Assembly: GCF_011612585.1 (NCBI RefSeq)
Contig: NZ_CP050133.1
Coordinates: 124,001 to 188,000 of the forward strand
Reading direction: 5' to 3'
From: Streptococcus cristatus ATCC 51100
Lineage (GTDB): Bacteria; Bacillota; Bacilli; Lactobacillales; Streptococcaceae
Length of the DNA: 64,000 nucleotides
A program made the position numbers and the translations under genes. Numbering within the stretch: the stretch's first letter is position 1; every line of letters begins with the position of its first letter. Shown here piece by piece: positions 26,372 to 35,841 of this stretch. The notes under the pieces are model-generated. The model was not told the DNA's origin and made no database searches. It saw only the letters and a program-made list of their open reading frames with translations.

Positions 26372-27103
26372 ATGATTGATATTCACTCGCATATCATTTT
26401 TGATGTGGATGACGGTCCTAAGACACTAGAGGATAGCCGACGTCTGCTCGAAGAAAGCTATCGTCAGGGCGTTCGCACCATTATTTCTACTTCTCATCGC
26501 CGAAAGGGCATGTTTGAAACGCCTGAAGAAAAGATTGCAGCAAACTTCAAGCAAGTGCAGGACTTGGCCAAGCAAGTTGCTGACGACTTGACCGTGCTAT
26601 ATGGAGCGGAGATTTACTATACTAGTGATATTTTGCAAAAGCTAGACGAGGGAACATTTCCCAGTCTAGGTGCCACTAAGTATGTCTTAATCGAGTTTAG
26701 TATGAATACACCCTACAAGGATATTCATTCCGCCTTGGGCAATGTTATTCGCCTTGGAATGACTCCGGTAGTGGCACATATTGAGCGTTATCACTGTCTG
26801 GAAAATGACGAAGACAGGGTCAGCGAATTGATCAATATGGGCTGCTATATGCAGGTCAATAGTTCAAATGTTTTGAAGCCTAAGCTCTTTGGTGATCGTT
26901 ATAAATTTATGAAAAAGCGTGTTCAGTTCTTTCTAGAACGGGACTTAGTTCATTTCGTTGCTAGCGACATGCACAATCTTGATGACAGACCACCTTATAT
27001 GCAAAAGGCCTATCAGATTGTCGCGAAAAAATATGGTGCTGAGCGTGCGGAAGAACTCTTTAAGACAAACCAAGAAATCTTATTAAGTAACGAGTTTATT
27101 TAA
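26372..27103 (+). CDS. wzh: PHP-type tyrosine-protein phosphatase Wzh (CpsB)
   Basis: 243 residues. Metal-binding PHP motifs are intact: [36 protein letters not shown] and [13 protein letters not shown]. It is a manganese-dependent phosphatase that dephosphorylates the Wze tyrosine kinase and so modulates chain length and amount. Confidence 0.95.
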   Translation: MIDIHSHIIFDVDDGPKTLEDSRRLLEESYRQGVRTIISTSHRRKGMFETPEEKIAANFKQVQDLAKQVADDLTVLYGAEIYYTSDILQKLDEGTFPSLGATKYVLIEFSMNTPYKDIHSALGNVIRLGMTPVVAHIERYHCLENDEDRVSELINMGCYMQVNSSNVLKPKLFGDRYKFMKKRVQFFLERDLVHFVASDMHNLDDRPPYMQKAYQIVAKKYGAERAEELFKTNQEILLSNEFI

Positions 27104-27131
27104 TCAATCAAACTCTGGAGAAAGTAAATAC

Positions 27132-27827
27132 ATGAATCAAGAAAATCAAATGATCGAAATCGATGTGTTGTCTCTGTTGAAGACAATTTGGAAACGGAAA
27201 TTTTTAATTATCTTAACTGCCTTATTGACAGGTATTTTAGCCCTAGGTTATAGCGTTTTTATTGCCAAGCCTGCTTATAAGAGTACGACGCGTATCTACG
27301 TTGTCAATCGTCAGCAGGGCGAAAATCCTACCTTGACAAACCAAGACTTGCAGGCCGGTTCTTATCTGGTAAAAGACTACAAGGAAATTATCCTGTCTCA
27401 AGACGTTTTGGCATCTGTCATTTCAGAATTGAAACTGTCAGGTTCGCCATCTGACTTGGCATCTAAGGTAACTGTGACCGTACCGACAGATACTCGGATT
27501 GTGTCAATCACGGTTACGCATGCAGATCCGGCAGAAGCAAGCCGTATTGCCAATACCTTACGTGAAGTTGCTGCTGAGAAAATCATCGCTGTTACCAAGG
27601 TATCCGACGTTACAACTCTGGAAGAAGCAGAAACACCGAAAACACCGTCTTCTCCAAACATTCGTCGCAATACTATCATTGGAGTGCTTGCGGGTGGTGT
27701 CTTGATGGTCCTTGTAGTAGTGAGCGTGGAAATCCTTGATGACCGTGTCAAGAAGCCAGAAGATATCGAAGAAACCCTAGGAATGACCCTGCTTGGTGTC
27801 ATCCCAGATATGAGTAAGGTAGGTTAG
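27132..27827 (+). CDS. wzd: Polysaccharide co-polymerase / kinase adaptor Wzd (CpsC)
   Basis: 231 residues: two membrane helices (about 28-48 and 184-203) flanking an extracellular Wzz-type domain, with the Pro-rich [13 protein letters not shown] before the second helix. The cytoplasmic tail after helix 2 activates Wze. Ribosome-binding site GGAGAAAG. Confidence 0.95.
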   Translation: MNQENQMIEIDVLSLLKTIWKRKFLIILTALLTGILALGYSVFIAKPAYKSTTRIYVVNRQQGENPTLTNQDLQAGSYLVKDYKEIILSQDVLASVISELKLSGSPSDLASKVTVTVPTDTRIVSITVTHADPAEASRIANTLREVAAEKIIAVTKVSDVTTLEEAETPKTPSSPNIRRNTIIGVLAGGVLMVLVVVSVEILDDRVKKPEDIEETLGMTLLGVIPDMSKVG

Positions 27828-27835
27828 GAGATACA

Positions 27836-28534
27836 ATGCCAATTCTAGAGTTAGCAAAAAAGAAAAAACTTTCTATTTCACGGGTAGAGGAGTATTACAA
27901 TGCTCTTCGGACCAATATCCAACTTAGTGGTGAAGATATCAAGGTGATTGCTGTTAGTTCTACCTTCCCAGGTGAGGGAAAGACGACAACTTCAACCAAT
28001 CTTGCCCTGACCTTTGCCAAGGCGGGTCATAAGACACTTTTGATTGATGCAGATATCCGAAATTCAAAAATGCTAGGTGGAGTCTTTAAGAGCGGTGAGA
28101 AGGTTTCTGGCTTGACAGAGTATCTTGCGAGAAATACAGACCTATCTCAAGGACTGTGTGAAACGGATGAGGAAAATCTCTTCGTCATCACCTCAGGACA
28201 AGCGTCACCTAATCCAACGGCTCTTCTCCAGAGTGAACGATTTACCACTATGATGAGCGTCTTGCGCCGTCATTACGACTATATTATTGTGGATACGCCG
28301 CCTATTGGTATGGTGGTAGACGCAACCTTGATTGCTAAAGTTTGCGATGCTAGCCTTTTAGTCGTATCGACAAATGAAGTCAAACGGAAAATGGTTCAGA
28401 AATCTAAAATGCAGTTGGAACAATCATCCACACCATTCCTTGGCGTGGTCTTAAATAAATACAATGTCCAAGCAGACAAATATGGTTTCTATGGTTCCTA
28501 TGGACACTATGGGGATAATTTGAGTAAAGAATAG
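27836..28534 (+). CDS. wze: Bacterial tyrosine kinase Wze (CpsD)
   Basis: 232 residues. Walker A STFPGEGKTTTS, Walker A' LIDADIRNSKM, Walker B YIIVDTPPIG. The C-terminal tyrosine cluster is present (YGFYGSYGHYGDN: four Tyr), the site of autophosphorylation. It is the last gene of the conserved regulatory quartet; base composition falls sharply after it. Confidence 0.95.
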   Translation: MPILELAKKKKLSISRVEEYYNALRTNIQLSGEDIKVIAVSSTFPGEGKTTTSTNLALTFAKAGHKTLLIDADIRNSKMLGGVFKSGEKVSGLTEYLARNTDLSQGLCETDEENLFVITSGQASPNPTALLQSERFTTMMSVLRRHYDYIIVDTPPIGMVVDATLIAKVCDASLLVVSTNEVKRKMVQKSKMQLEQSSTPFLGVVLNKYNVQADKYGFYGSYGHYGDNLSKE

Positions 28535-28553
28535 AAAAAAATAAAGGGATATT

Positions 28554-30362
28554 ATGGAATTAACACGATCACAAAAAAGAATTATTCTGATGATAGCAGA
28601 TGCTGTTTTAATATATTTTAGTGGTTTTGTGGCATACTTCTTTTTATCTGAATATGTTTTGCTGTCAGATTTGAGTTTTGTACAAACCTTAACAATGACA
28701 GTAGTGCTCTATTTTTTAATTGGAATCAAAACGAAACTTTTTTCGATTATCAATCGTTACACGGACTATAAAACTCTCAGTACGATCAGTCTAACCTTGG
28801 TTGGTGCTTACTTTGTTATTTTCTTAGTAGAACTTGCGCTATCCTTGCATACAAGCTATCGTTTTTTATTGCTTAGTTGCATGTTCTCTATTTTGTTTAC
28901 TATGTCCATTCGTCTTTGCTGGAGAATGTGGTTTAGTTTTAAAAACGGAACAACCTATACAGAGGTTGAAGAAAGCAAAGTAAGTAGAACGCTGGTGGTC
29001 GGAGCAGGGGATGGTGGAAGCCTATTTATTAAAACGGCTTTAAAAGAGTCACCTGAGTTAAAGATTGTTGCTGTTGTAGATAGTGATACAAGTAAGCAAG
29101 GCTCGTTTTTACATGGTGTCAAAGTTGTTGGTACGGATAGTCAAATCCCTGAAATTGTAGCAAATTATGAGATAAGTCAGATTGTCCTAGCAATTCCTTC
29201 TCTTAAACCAGATGAGTATGAACGGCTTTTTTCTCTTTGTAAAAAGACAGGTGCTAAAGTTAGTGCTATGCCAAAATATGAAGAAGTGGTTACCGGAAAG
29301 TTAAGAGTACATAAATTACGGGAAATTGATATTGCTGATTTATTGGGAAGAAAAGAAGTTAGGCTTGATCAAACGAGTTTGCAATCCAATATTGATGGTA
29401 AGACAATTTTGGTAACAGGAGCAGGAGGTTCAATTGGTTCAGAGCTTTGTCGTCAGATTGCTCGTTTTTCTCCTGCAAGATTACTACTTTTAGGTCATGG
29501 AGAAAATTCTATCTATTTAATTCATAAAGAATTACTTGCTCAATATGGAGATAAAGTCGAGATTGTGCCTCTTATCGCAGATATACAAGATCGAGAACGG
29601 ATATTCCATATTATGCATGAGTATCAACCTGATCGTGTTTACCATGCGGCAGCTCATAAGCATGTCCCATTGATGGAATACAACCCAACTGAAGCAGTAA
29701 AAAACAATATTTATGGAACCAAAAATGTGGCTGAAGCTGCCAAAGCAGCTGGAGTTGCTAAATTTGTAATGGTTTCTACAGATAAGGCTGTGAATCCTCC
29801 AAACGTCATGGGAGCTACAAAACGTGTGGCTGAAATGATTGTTACAAGTTTGAATGAGGAAGGGAAGACCTTGTTTGCAGCGGTTCGCTTTGGGAATGTT
29901 TTAGGCAGTCGAGGTAGTGTAGTGCCTTTGTTCAAGGAGCAAATTGCGAACGGTGGTCCAATTACAGTCACAGATTTCCGAATGACACGGTATTTCATGA
30001 CTATTCCTGAAGCAAGTCGTCTTGTTATTCAAGCGGGTGCGCTAATGCATGGTGGAGAAATTTTCGTGTTAGATATGGGTGAGCCAGTTAAAATTTTAGA
30101 TTTAGCTAAAAAAATGATTACCTTAAGCGGTCACACGGAAGAGGAAATCCAAATTGTAGAAGCTGGAATTCGCCCAGGAGAGAAATTATATGAGGAATTG
30201 CTCTCTACTGAAGAGCGAGTTGACGAACAAATCTATGAAAAAATATTTGTAGGAAATGTTCAAGCTTTACCGAATTCAGAAGTAACAGCTTTCATTGATT
30301 CTATTTCTAAATTAGATGGAGCAGAATTGAAAGCTAAATTAATAAAATTTGCGCAACAGTAG
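28554..30362 (+). CDS. Membrane-bound nucleoside-diphosphate-sugar 4,6-dehydratase (CapD/PglF type)
   Basis: 602 residues: four N-terminal membrane helices, a first Rossmann-like domain (VVGAGDGGSLF near residue 148), then a second with VTGAGGSIGSELC near 285. In the catalytic region the usual YxxxK is MxxxK (NVMGATKR), as in large membrane dehydratases of the PglF class. It likely converts UDP-GlcNAc to the 4-keto-6-deoxy sugar. A 4-aminotransferase is not in the window, so the final sugar is uncertain. Confidence 0.9.
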   Translation: MELTRSQKRIILMIADAVLIYFSGFVAYFFLSEYVLLSDLSFVQTLTMTVVLYFLIGIKTKLFSIINRYTDYKTLSTISLTLVGAYFVIFLVELALSLHTSYRFLLLSCMFSILFTMSIRLCWRMWFSFKNGTTYTEVEESKVSRTLVVGAGDGGSLFIKTALKESPELKIVAVVDSDTSKQGSFLHGVKVVGTDSQIPEIVANYEISQIVLAIPSLKPDEYERLFSLCKKTGAKVSAMPKYEEVVTGKLRVHKLREIDIADLLGRKEVRLDQTSLQSNIDGKTILVTGAGGSIGSELCRQIARFSPARLLLLGHGENSIYLIHKELLAQYGDKVEIVPLIADIQDRERIFHIMHEYQPDRVYHAAAHKHVPLMEYNPTEAVKNNIYGTKNVAEAAKAAGVAKFVMVSTDKAVNPPNVMGATKRVAEMIVTSLNEEGKTLFAAVRFGNVLGSRGSVVPLFKEQIANGGPITVTDFRMTRYFMTIPEASRLVIQAGALMHGGEIFVLDMGEPVKILDLAKKMITLSGHTEEEIQIVEAGIRPGEKLYEELLSTEERVDEQIYEKIFVGNVQALPNSEVTAFIDSISKLDGAELKAKLIKFAQQ

Positions 30363-30376
30363 GGGGGAGATAAAGT

Positions 30377-30979
30377 ATGTATAAATTTATTAAACGCATT
30401 TTTGATATTATTTTATCCTTTTGCGGTATGATTGTACTATCACCTCTATTTCTTGTTCTGATTATAGCCATAAAGTTAGATTCAAGGGGACCAGTACTTT
30501 TTAAACAAAAACGTATAGGATTACACAAAAAACACTTTTTTATTTTAAAGTTTAGAACGATGCGGATTGACACACCTAAAGACACTCCCACTCATTTATT
30601 AGAAAATCCTGAACAATGGATTACGAAGGTTGGGAAATTCATGCGTAAAACATCTCTTGATGAATTGCCGCAAATTTGGAATATCTTTGTTGGAGACATG
30701 AGCATCATTGGCCCTCGGCCTGCCCTTTGGAATCAATATGATTTGATTGAGGAACGTGATAAATATGGTGCTAATGATGTGTTACCAGGATTAACTGGTT
30801 GGGCACAGATTAATGGTCGTGATGAACTACCAATCAAACGAAAAGCTGAACTTGATGGCTACTATGTAAAAAATATGTCCTTTGCTCTAGATTGTCGCTG
30901 TTTCTTTGGAACTATTCTAAGTGTTTTAAAAAGTGACGGTGTCGTTGAAGGAGGAACAGGACAGAAAAAGGAGGGATAG
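30377..30979 (+). CDS. Initiating sugar-phosphate transferase (PglC/WcaJ C-terminal type)
   Basis: 200 residues: one N-terminal membrane hairpin (about 12-32) and the catalytic core of polyprenyl-phosphate hexose-1-phosphate transferases (KFRTMR, KTSLDELPQIWNIFVGDMS, IGPRP, LPGLTGWAQINGRDE). The minimal length is that of PglC-like enzymes, not the longer WchA with extra membrane helices. It starts repeat-unit assembly on undecaprenyl phosphate. The upstream dehydratase may supply its sugar, as in PglF/PglC systems. Confidence 0.92.
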   Translation: MYKFIKRIFDIILSFCGMIVLSPLFLVLIIAIKLDSRGPVLFKQKRIGLHKKHFFILKFRTMRIDTPKDTPTHLLENPEQWITKVGKFMRKTSLDELPQIWNIFVGDMSIIGPRPALWNQYDLIEERDKYGANDVLPGLTGWAQINGRDELPIKRKAELDGYYVKNMSFALDCRCFFGTILSVLKSDGVVEGGTGQKKEG

Positions 30980-30980
30980 A

Positions 30981-31991
30981 GTGGAGAAATCTCAAGTTGC
31001 AGGAAAGAAAATTCTATTTTTTTCTCCTGCATTTTTTGGATATGAATATAAGATAGCTCAAAAAATGAGAAATCTTGGTGCAGAAGTTGATTATTATGAT
31101 GTACGTTCTGTCTATGGGGCATTTGCAAGGGCATTATTAAAAGTATCTCCAGCACTATTTCATAAACGTTCTTTAAAGTATTATAAAAATATAATAGAAC
31201 AGAATAGATTAAAGAATTATGATTATATAGTAATAATAAAGGGAGATATGACTCCGATTCCAATTCTTAAAGAAATGAGAAAAGTTTATGATCGGGCAAA
31301 GTTTGTTTTGTATTTATGGGATTCTATTGAGAACATCCCAAATATAAGTAGTAAATTCGACTATTTCGATAGATTGTTGACCTTTGATTTAAATGATGCC
31401 AAAGAGAACACGCAATTTATTTTTAGGCCTCTTTTTTATGGAGATGATTATATTTCTCATGATGTTTCTAGTAAAGCTAAGTATGATCTGGCATTTTTGG
31501 GGACGATACATTCTGATAGATATAAAATTCTTAAGAAAATAAATCAATTTTCTAAGGAAAATAATTTATCGGCTTTCTATTTTGCTTATTTACAGAGTAA
31601 ATTTATTTATTATTATTATAAATTAACAAGAGCAGAATATTTTAATGTAAATCAGTACTTTTTTTCATTCAAAAAAATGGATAGCGTTTCAATAGCGAAA
31701 GTCATTTCAGAAAGTAATGTAATTATTGATATTGAGCATCCAAAGCAAACAGGTCTTACGATGCGTACTATTGAAATGATTGGTATGCAAAAAAAATTAT
31801 TAACTACGAACTCAAGTATAAAGAATTATGATTTTTATAATAAACAAAATATTTATATCATAGATCGGAACGTTAGCAAGTTAGATATTGATTTTTTTAA
31901 TACTCCTTATAAGCCTTTAGATAGACATATTTATAAAAAATACAGTTTGGAGCAATGGGTCTTAGATGTATTAGGAGAGGACGATGAGTAA
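30981..31991 (+). CDS. Putative glycosyltransferase (GT-B like)
   Basis: 336 residues from GTG at 30981 (AGGAGGGATAGA before it); an in-frame start further upstream would lie inside the previous gene. N-terminal KKILFFSPAFFGYEYKIAQK, mid-region FVLYLWDSIENIPN and KYDLAFLGTIHSDRY, and C-terminal ESNVIIDIEHPKQTGLTMRT resemble CgeB/GT-B-type transferases, where the last motif contacts the nucleotide sugar. Linkage and sugar unknown. Very AT-rich. Overlaps the next gene by 8 bp. Confidence 0.7.
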   Translation: MEKSQVAGKKILFFSPAFFGYEYKIAQKMRNLGAEVDYYDVRSVYGAFARALLKVSPALFHKRSLKYYKNIIEQNRLKNYDYIVIIKGDMTPIPILKEMRKVYDRAKFVLYLWDSIENIPNISSKFDYFDRLLTFDLNDAKENTQFIFRPLFYGDDYISHDVSSKAKYDLAFLGTIHSDRYKILKKINQFSKENNLSAFYFAYLQSKFIYYYYKLTRAEYFNVNQYFFSFKKMDSVSIAKVISESNVIIDIEHPKQTGLTMRTIEMIGMQKKLLTTNSSIKNYDFYNKQNIYIIDRNVSKLDIDFFNTPYKPLDRHIYKKYSLEQWVLDVLGEDDE

Positions 31992-32574
31992 TAAATATAC
32001 CATTTCAGAATTTATAACAACTGGCTTTTCATATGTTTTAACTAAACTATTTGATAGAAAAGCAAGATTAATACGCCGTCCGATATATATCCGTGGGAAG
32101 TCTGATTTGTTTTATAAAAAGGGCTTTACTACTGGGCATGGATGTCGTTTTGATTTAAAAGGTGACAATGAGATTCGATTAATATTTGGAGAAAATTGTG
32201 AACTTGGAGATGGTGTGCATATTGTTGCTCATGAAAAAGTTGTTATTGGAAATAATGTATTGATGGCATCAAAAATTTTTATAAGTGATACTAGTCACGG
32301 TGATTATTCCGATGAAAAACAAGACAGTCCATTAACGACTCCAAACAAAAGGCCATTAATTACCAATCCTGTAACTATAGGTGATAATGTTTGGCTTGGA
32401 GAAAATGTCGTAGTACTTCCTGGGGTTGAGATAGGTTCTGGAAGTATAGTAGGGGCTAATTCAGTAGTAAATAAAAGTATTCCTGAAAATTCAATAGCGG
32501 TGGGTTCACCTGCTAAAGTAATCAAAACGTTTGATTTCAGTAATAATCAATGGAAAAAAGTAGAGGTTGAATAA
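31984..32574 (+). CDS. Hexapeptide-repeat acyltransferase (O-acetyltransferase)
   Basis: 196 residues. The C-terminal half is a left-handed beta helix (VTIGDNVWLGENVVVLPGVE, IGSGSIVGANSVVNKSIPEN, IAVGSPAKVI) and FISDTSHGDYSDE carries the catalytic His of the WbbJ/NodL-like family. It most likely O-acetylates the polysaccharide or a precursor. The start overlaps the preceding gene. Confidence 0.88.
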   Translation: MSNKYTISEFITTGFSYVLTKLFDRKARLIRRPIYIRGKSDLFYKKGFTTGHGCRFDLKGDNEIRLIFGENCELGDGVHIVAHEKVVIGNNVLMASKIFISDTSHGDYSDEKQDSPLTTPNKRPLITNPVTIGDNVWLGENVVVLPGVEIGSGSIVGANSVVNKSIPENSIAVGSPAKVIKTFDFSNNQWKKVEVE

Positions 32575-32576
32575 AA

Positions 32577-33407
32577 ATGAAGATACTAGTCACGGGAGCA
32601 AACGGTTATTTGGGTAAAGGAGTTGTAAAGGTTCTCCTGGATCAAGGAGTGAACGTAATAGCTACGGATTTTCACAGTGATTTCATTGACCAACGAGCAA
32701 CAATTAAATGTGTTGATTTATTTAAATTAACAAATCCATTTGAATTCTTTGAACAGCCAGATATTTTAGTTCATATGGCCTGGCGAGATGGATTTATCCA
32801 TCACTCAGATAACCATTTACGAGACTTACCTGAACATTATGAGTTTATAAAAAAAATGGTAGAGGCAGGAGTGAAAAAAGTAGCAGTTTTAGGAAGTATG
32901 CACGAAGTTGGTTTTTTTGAAGGTTCAATAAATGAAACGACTCCAACAAATCCGCAAAGTTTATATGGAATTAGTAAGAACGCTTTAAGAAATGCAGTAG
33001 AATTACTTTGTAAAAAACATAGTATTATTTTCCAATGGTTGAGAGGATTTTATATTGTAGGTAATACGATTGATGGCAGTTCCATTTTTTCAAAAATTGT
33101 TCAAGCGAATGATAATCAACAAGAGGTATTTCCATTTACAATGGGGTTGAACCAGTTCGATTTTATTGATTATGATGATTTTTGTGTTGGAGTTGCACAG
33201 ACAGTATTACAGGATAACATTGTAGGTATCATTAATATATGTTCAGGGAGCCCTGAAAAGTTAGCTGATAGAGTAGAACGATTTATACAAGAGAATAACT
33301 TTAATATTAAATTGCAATATGGAGCATTTCCTGATAGACCATATGATTCAAAGGCTGTCTGGGGAGATGTGAGTAAGTTAACGAAAATTTTAGAACAAAG
33401 TAAATAG
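32577..33407 (+). CDS. NAD-dependent epimerase/dehydratase family protein
   Basis: 276 residues, short-chain reductase fold: ILVTGANGYLGKGVVKVL at the N-terminus and the YGISKNALR (YxxxK) catalytic pair near residue 130. It acts on a nucleotide sugar; product not predictable from sequence. It starts 2 bp after the acyltransferase stop. Confidence 0.88.
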   Translation: MKILVTGANGYLGKGVVKVLLDQGVNVIATDFHSDFIDQRATIKCVDLFKLTNPFEFFEQPDILVHMAWRDGFIHHSDNHLRDLPEHYEFIKKMVEAGVKKVAVLGSMHEVGFFEGSINETTPTNPQSLYGISKNALRNAVELLCKKHSIIFQWLRGFYIVGNTIDGSSIFSKIVQANDNQQEVFPFTMGLNQFDFIDYDDFCVGVAQTVLQDNIVGIINICSGSPEKLADRVERFIQENNFNIKLQYGAFPDRPYDSKAVWGDVSKLTKILEQSK

Positions 33408-33651
33408 TTTTTTAAGTATCGCTTATTTGGATGGCACATTGAAAAATACTCTATTTTTCTTAATATTATGTTTTTTAGTGAAATGTTTTTAAATGAAATA
33501 AGCTTAATAAAAATTGATTCACCTCTTTATATTAACGTAAAGAGATCATAGTTTTTTTAGAGTTATCAATTTTTCATATTTGTTCGTGATAAAGAGATTG
33601 AGTGAATAATTATAAAATAGTATAAGTCAATTATAAGAAAGTAGTATGTAA
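33408..33651 (+). other. AT-rich gap inside the polysaccharide locus
   Basis: 244 bp without a credible gene. It contains a hairpin TCTTTA-tattaacg-TAAAGA (near 33523-33545) and several TATAAT-like stretches just before the next gene, so an internal promoter is possible. It is the only gap over 50 bp in the locus, suggesting a junction between gene blocks. Confidence 0.5.
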
Positions 33652-34713
33652 ATGAAAAAAATTTGTATCATTACTATGGGGAACATATATCTTGTCCCAT
33701 ATTTACAAACCTATCTGTCTCAAATAAATCATCCGGTTTCAATTATTTATTGGGATAGAGCTAATTTAAATGAGACTTATAAAGATAATGATATATATAG
33801 GTTTCAGCATAAATTCGCAACTAAAACTGATAAAATATTAGGATATTGTAGGTATCGGAAGTTTATTAAAAAAATTTTATTAGACCAAGAATTTGATGTC
33901 GTGATATTATTGCAAACTTTGAGCGCTTTGTTGTTACATGATATTTTATTAAAAAAGTTTAAACATCAGTTTATAGTTGATATTCGAGATTATACTTATG
34001 AAGATAATAAAATAATTTTTGCGATAGAAAAGAAATTATTAAGCAATTCTGCCATGAATATTGTTTCTTCAGAAGGTTTTTTGAAATTTTTACCTAAAGA
34101 TATAGATTATGAAATTGCTCATAATATTCGCAAGTGGCCAAATGAGGCTTTAGAGCGCATTAAAAATAGAAAAAAAAATAAGAGCAAGTTACATATTGTT
34201 TTTGTGGGATATGTTAATTATCAAGAGCAGCACAAAAAGTTACTTTTAAAATTAAAAAATGACTCTAGATTTGAAATTAGTTTTATTGGTACTCGAGCAC
34301 AAGAACTTGAAGATTTTTGCGAAGAAAACCAAATAGAAAATGTCAGATTAATAGGAACGTTTCAATCGGAAGATACTTTGAAGTTTTATGAAGATGCTGA
34401 TTTTGTAAATAACTTATATGGGAATAATACTCCAGTGTTGGATTATGCTTTATCTAATAAACTGTACTATGCTGCAATTTTGAATATACCTATATTGGTC
34501 TGTGAAAATACTTTTATGGAAGAGATTTCAAATACGTATAATTTTGGAATAACTGTGGATCTAGATTTAGAAGAAAATTTAGGAGACTTTTTATTTTTAA
34601 AGTATAGTGAGATTGATTGGAATAATTTATCTAATGGTTGTGAGAGTTTTTTAAAGGAAGTTAATAAACAACAAAATAGATTCGAGAGAAATCTTTCTAG
34701 ATTACTAAATTAA
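33652..34713 (+). CDS. Glycosyltransferase, GT-B fold
   Basis: 353 residues. N-terminal KICIITMGNIYLVPYLQTYL, mid-region IVFVGYVNYQEQHKKLLLKL (start of the second Rossmann domain) and late FYEDADFVNNLYGNNTPVLD suggest a GT4-like transferase. Specificity unknown. Weak ribosome-binding site and very AT-rich DNA. Confidence 0.75.
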   Translation: MKKICIITMGNIYLVPYLQTYLSQINHPVSIIYWDRANLNETYKDNDIYRFQHKFATKTDKILGYCRYRKFIKKILLDQEFDVVILLQTLSALLLHDILLKKFKHQFIVDIRDYTYEDNKIIFAIEKKLLSNSAMNIVSSEGFLKFLPKDIDYEIAHNIRKWPNEALERIKNRKKNKSKLHIVFVGYVNYQEQHKKLLLKLKNDSRFEISFIGTRAQELEDFCEENQIENVRLIGTFQSEDTLKFYEDADFVNNLYGNNTPVLDYALSNKLYYAAILNIPILVCENTFMEEISNTYNFGITVDLDLEENLGDFLFLKYSEIDWNNLSNGCESFLKEVNKQQNRFERNLSRLLN

Positions 34714-34722
34714 GGGAGAAAA

Positions 34723-35841
34723 ATGGCAAAAATTTTACATACAATTCCAGCATTAGATGGGGGAGGAGCAGATAGGGTTATTTTTGACTATACTGTTAGA
34801 ATGATTCCTGATCTGGAATTTGATTTTATTGTACACTCGGAAGATAAAGGAATTCTCGAGGAAGAACTACTAAATAAAGGATGTCAAATATTTCATGTTC
34901 CTTCATTAAAAACGAGTGGCTTATTCAAATATATAAAATCTCTTTATAGAATTATGAGAAATAATCAATACGATATTATTCATGTTTCACAAGGATACTG
35001 GGGATTTGCTTTTATTATTATTGCTTTTGTTTTAGGTATTAAAATTCGAATAGCTCACGCTCATATGGCTTATGTTCCAGAAAATAGATACCAGACTATA
35101 AAACGGAAGATCTTTTCTGCCTTAACTCGTTTGTTTGCTACAGATTTGTTTGCTTGTGGGATAGATTCTGCTTGTTGGATGTGGGGAGAAAAGAATTATA
35201 AAAATAATAATATCCACATAATGAGTAATGCTATTGATGGAACAAAATTTATATTTAATTCAAAATTACGTCAGAAATTACGTCAGGAATGGAAGGTTGA
35301 GTCTAATTTTGTAATCGGAAATGTGGGAAGATTAGAGTGTCAAAAAAATCAGCTTTTCTTAGTTAATTTATTTAGTGAAATTTTAAAAATTGCTCCACAT
35401 AGTAGATTAATGCTTATTGGGCGTGGAAGTCTAGAATCTCAGCTAAGAGAGAAAGTCCATGAGTTAGGCATTGATGATTTTGTAATTTTTACAGGAGTTA
35501 GAGATGATGTACATAAGTTACTTAATTTAATGGATGTATTTGTCTTACCGTCTCTTTTTGAAGGTTTTCCAATTACTCTTATAGAAGCACAAATGAACGG
35601 TTTGCCCATTGTTGTCTCTAGCAACATTACAAATGAGTCAAAATTTTCTGAATTATATACGTCTTTGCCTCTAAATATAGATCTTAAAGAATGGGCGAAA
35701 GAGATAGTTGGATTTAATGATACCAGAGTGGCAGTAGATAAAACAATCCAAATGCAGAGGGATGTAAATTATTTAGCTCCAATACAAAAATCATGGTATG
35801 TGAGGAGGCTAGAAAGTCTTGAAAAAAAATCAAATAAATAG
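34723..35841 (+). CDS. Glycosyltransferase family 4 enzyme
   Basis: 372 residues: ILHTIPALDGGGADRVIFDY (acceptor-side Gly-rich loop), IGNVGRLECQKNQLFLVNLF, and the EX7E-type motif LPSLFEGFPITLIEAQMNGLP. This is the retaining GT4 signature. Likely extends the repeat unit on the inner membrane face. Ribosome-binding site AAGGGAGAAA. Confidence 0.9.
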   Translation: MAKILHTIPALDGGGADRVIFDYTVRMIPDLEFDFIVHSEDKGILEEELLNKGCQIFHVPSLKTSGLFKYIKSLYRIMRNNQYDIIHVSQGYWGFAFIIIAFVLGIKIRIAHAHMAYVPENRYQTIKRKIFSALTRLFATDLFACGIDSACWMWGEKNYKNNNIHIMSNAIDGTKFIFNSKLRQKLRQEWKVESNFVIGNVGRLECQKNQLFLVNLFSEILKIAPHSRLMLIGRGSLESQLREKVHELGIDDFVIFTGVRDDVHKLLNLMDVFVLPSLFEGFPITLIEAQMNGLPIVVSSNITNESKFSELYTSLPLNIDLKEWAKEIVGFNDTRVAVDKTIQMQRDVNYLAPIQKSWYVRRLESLEKKSNK

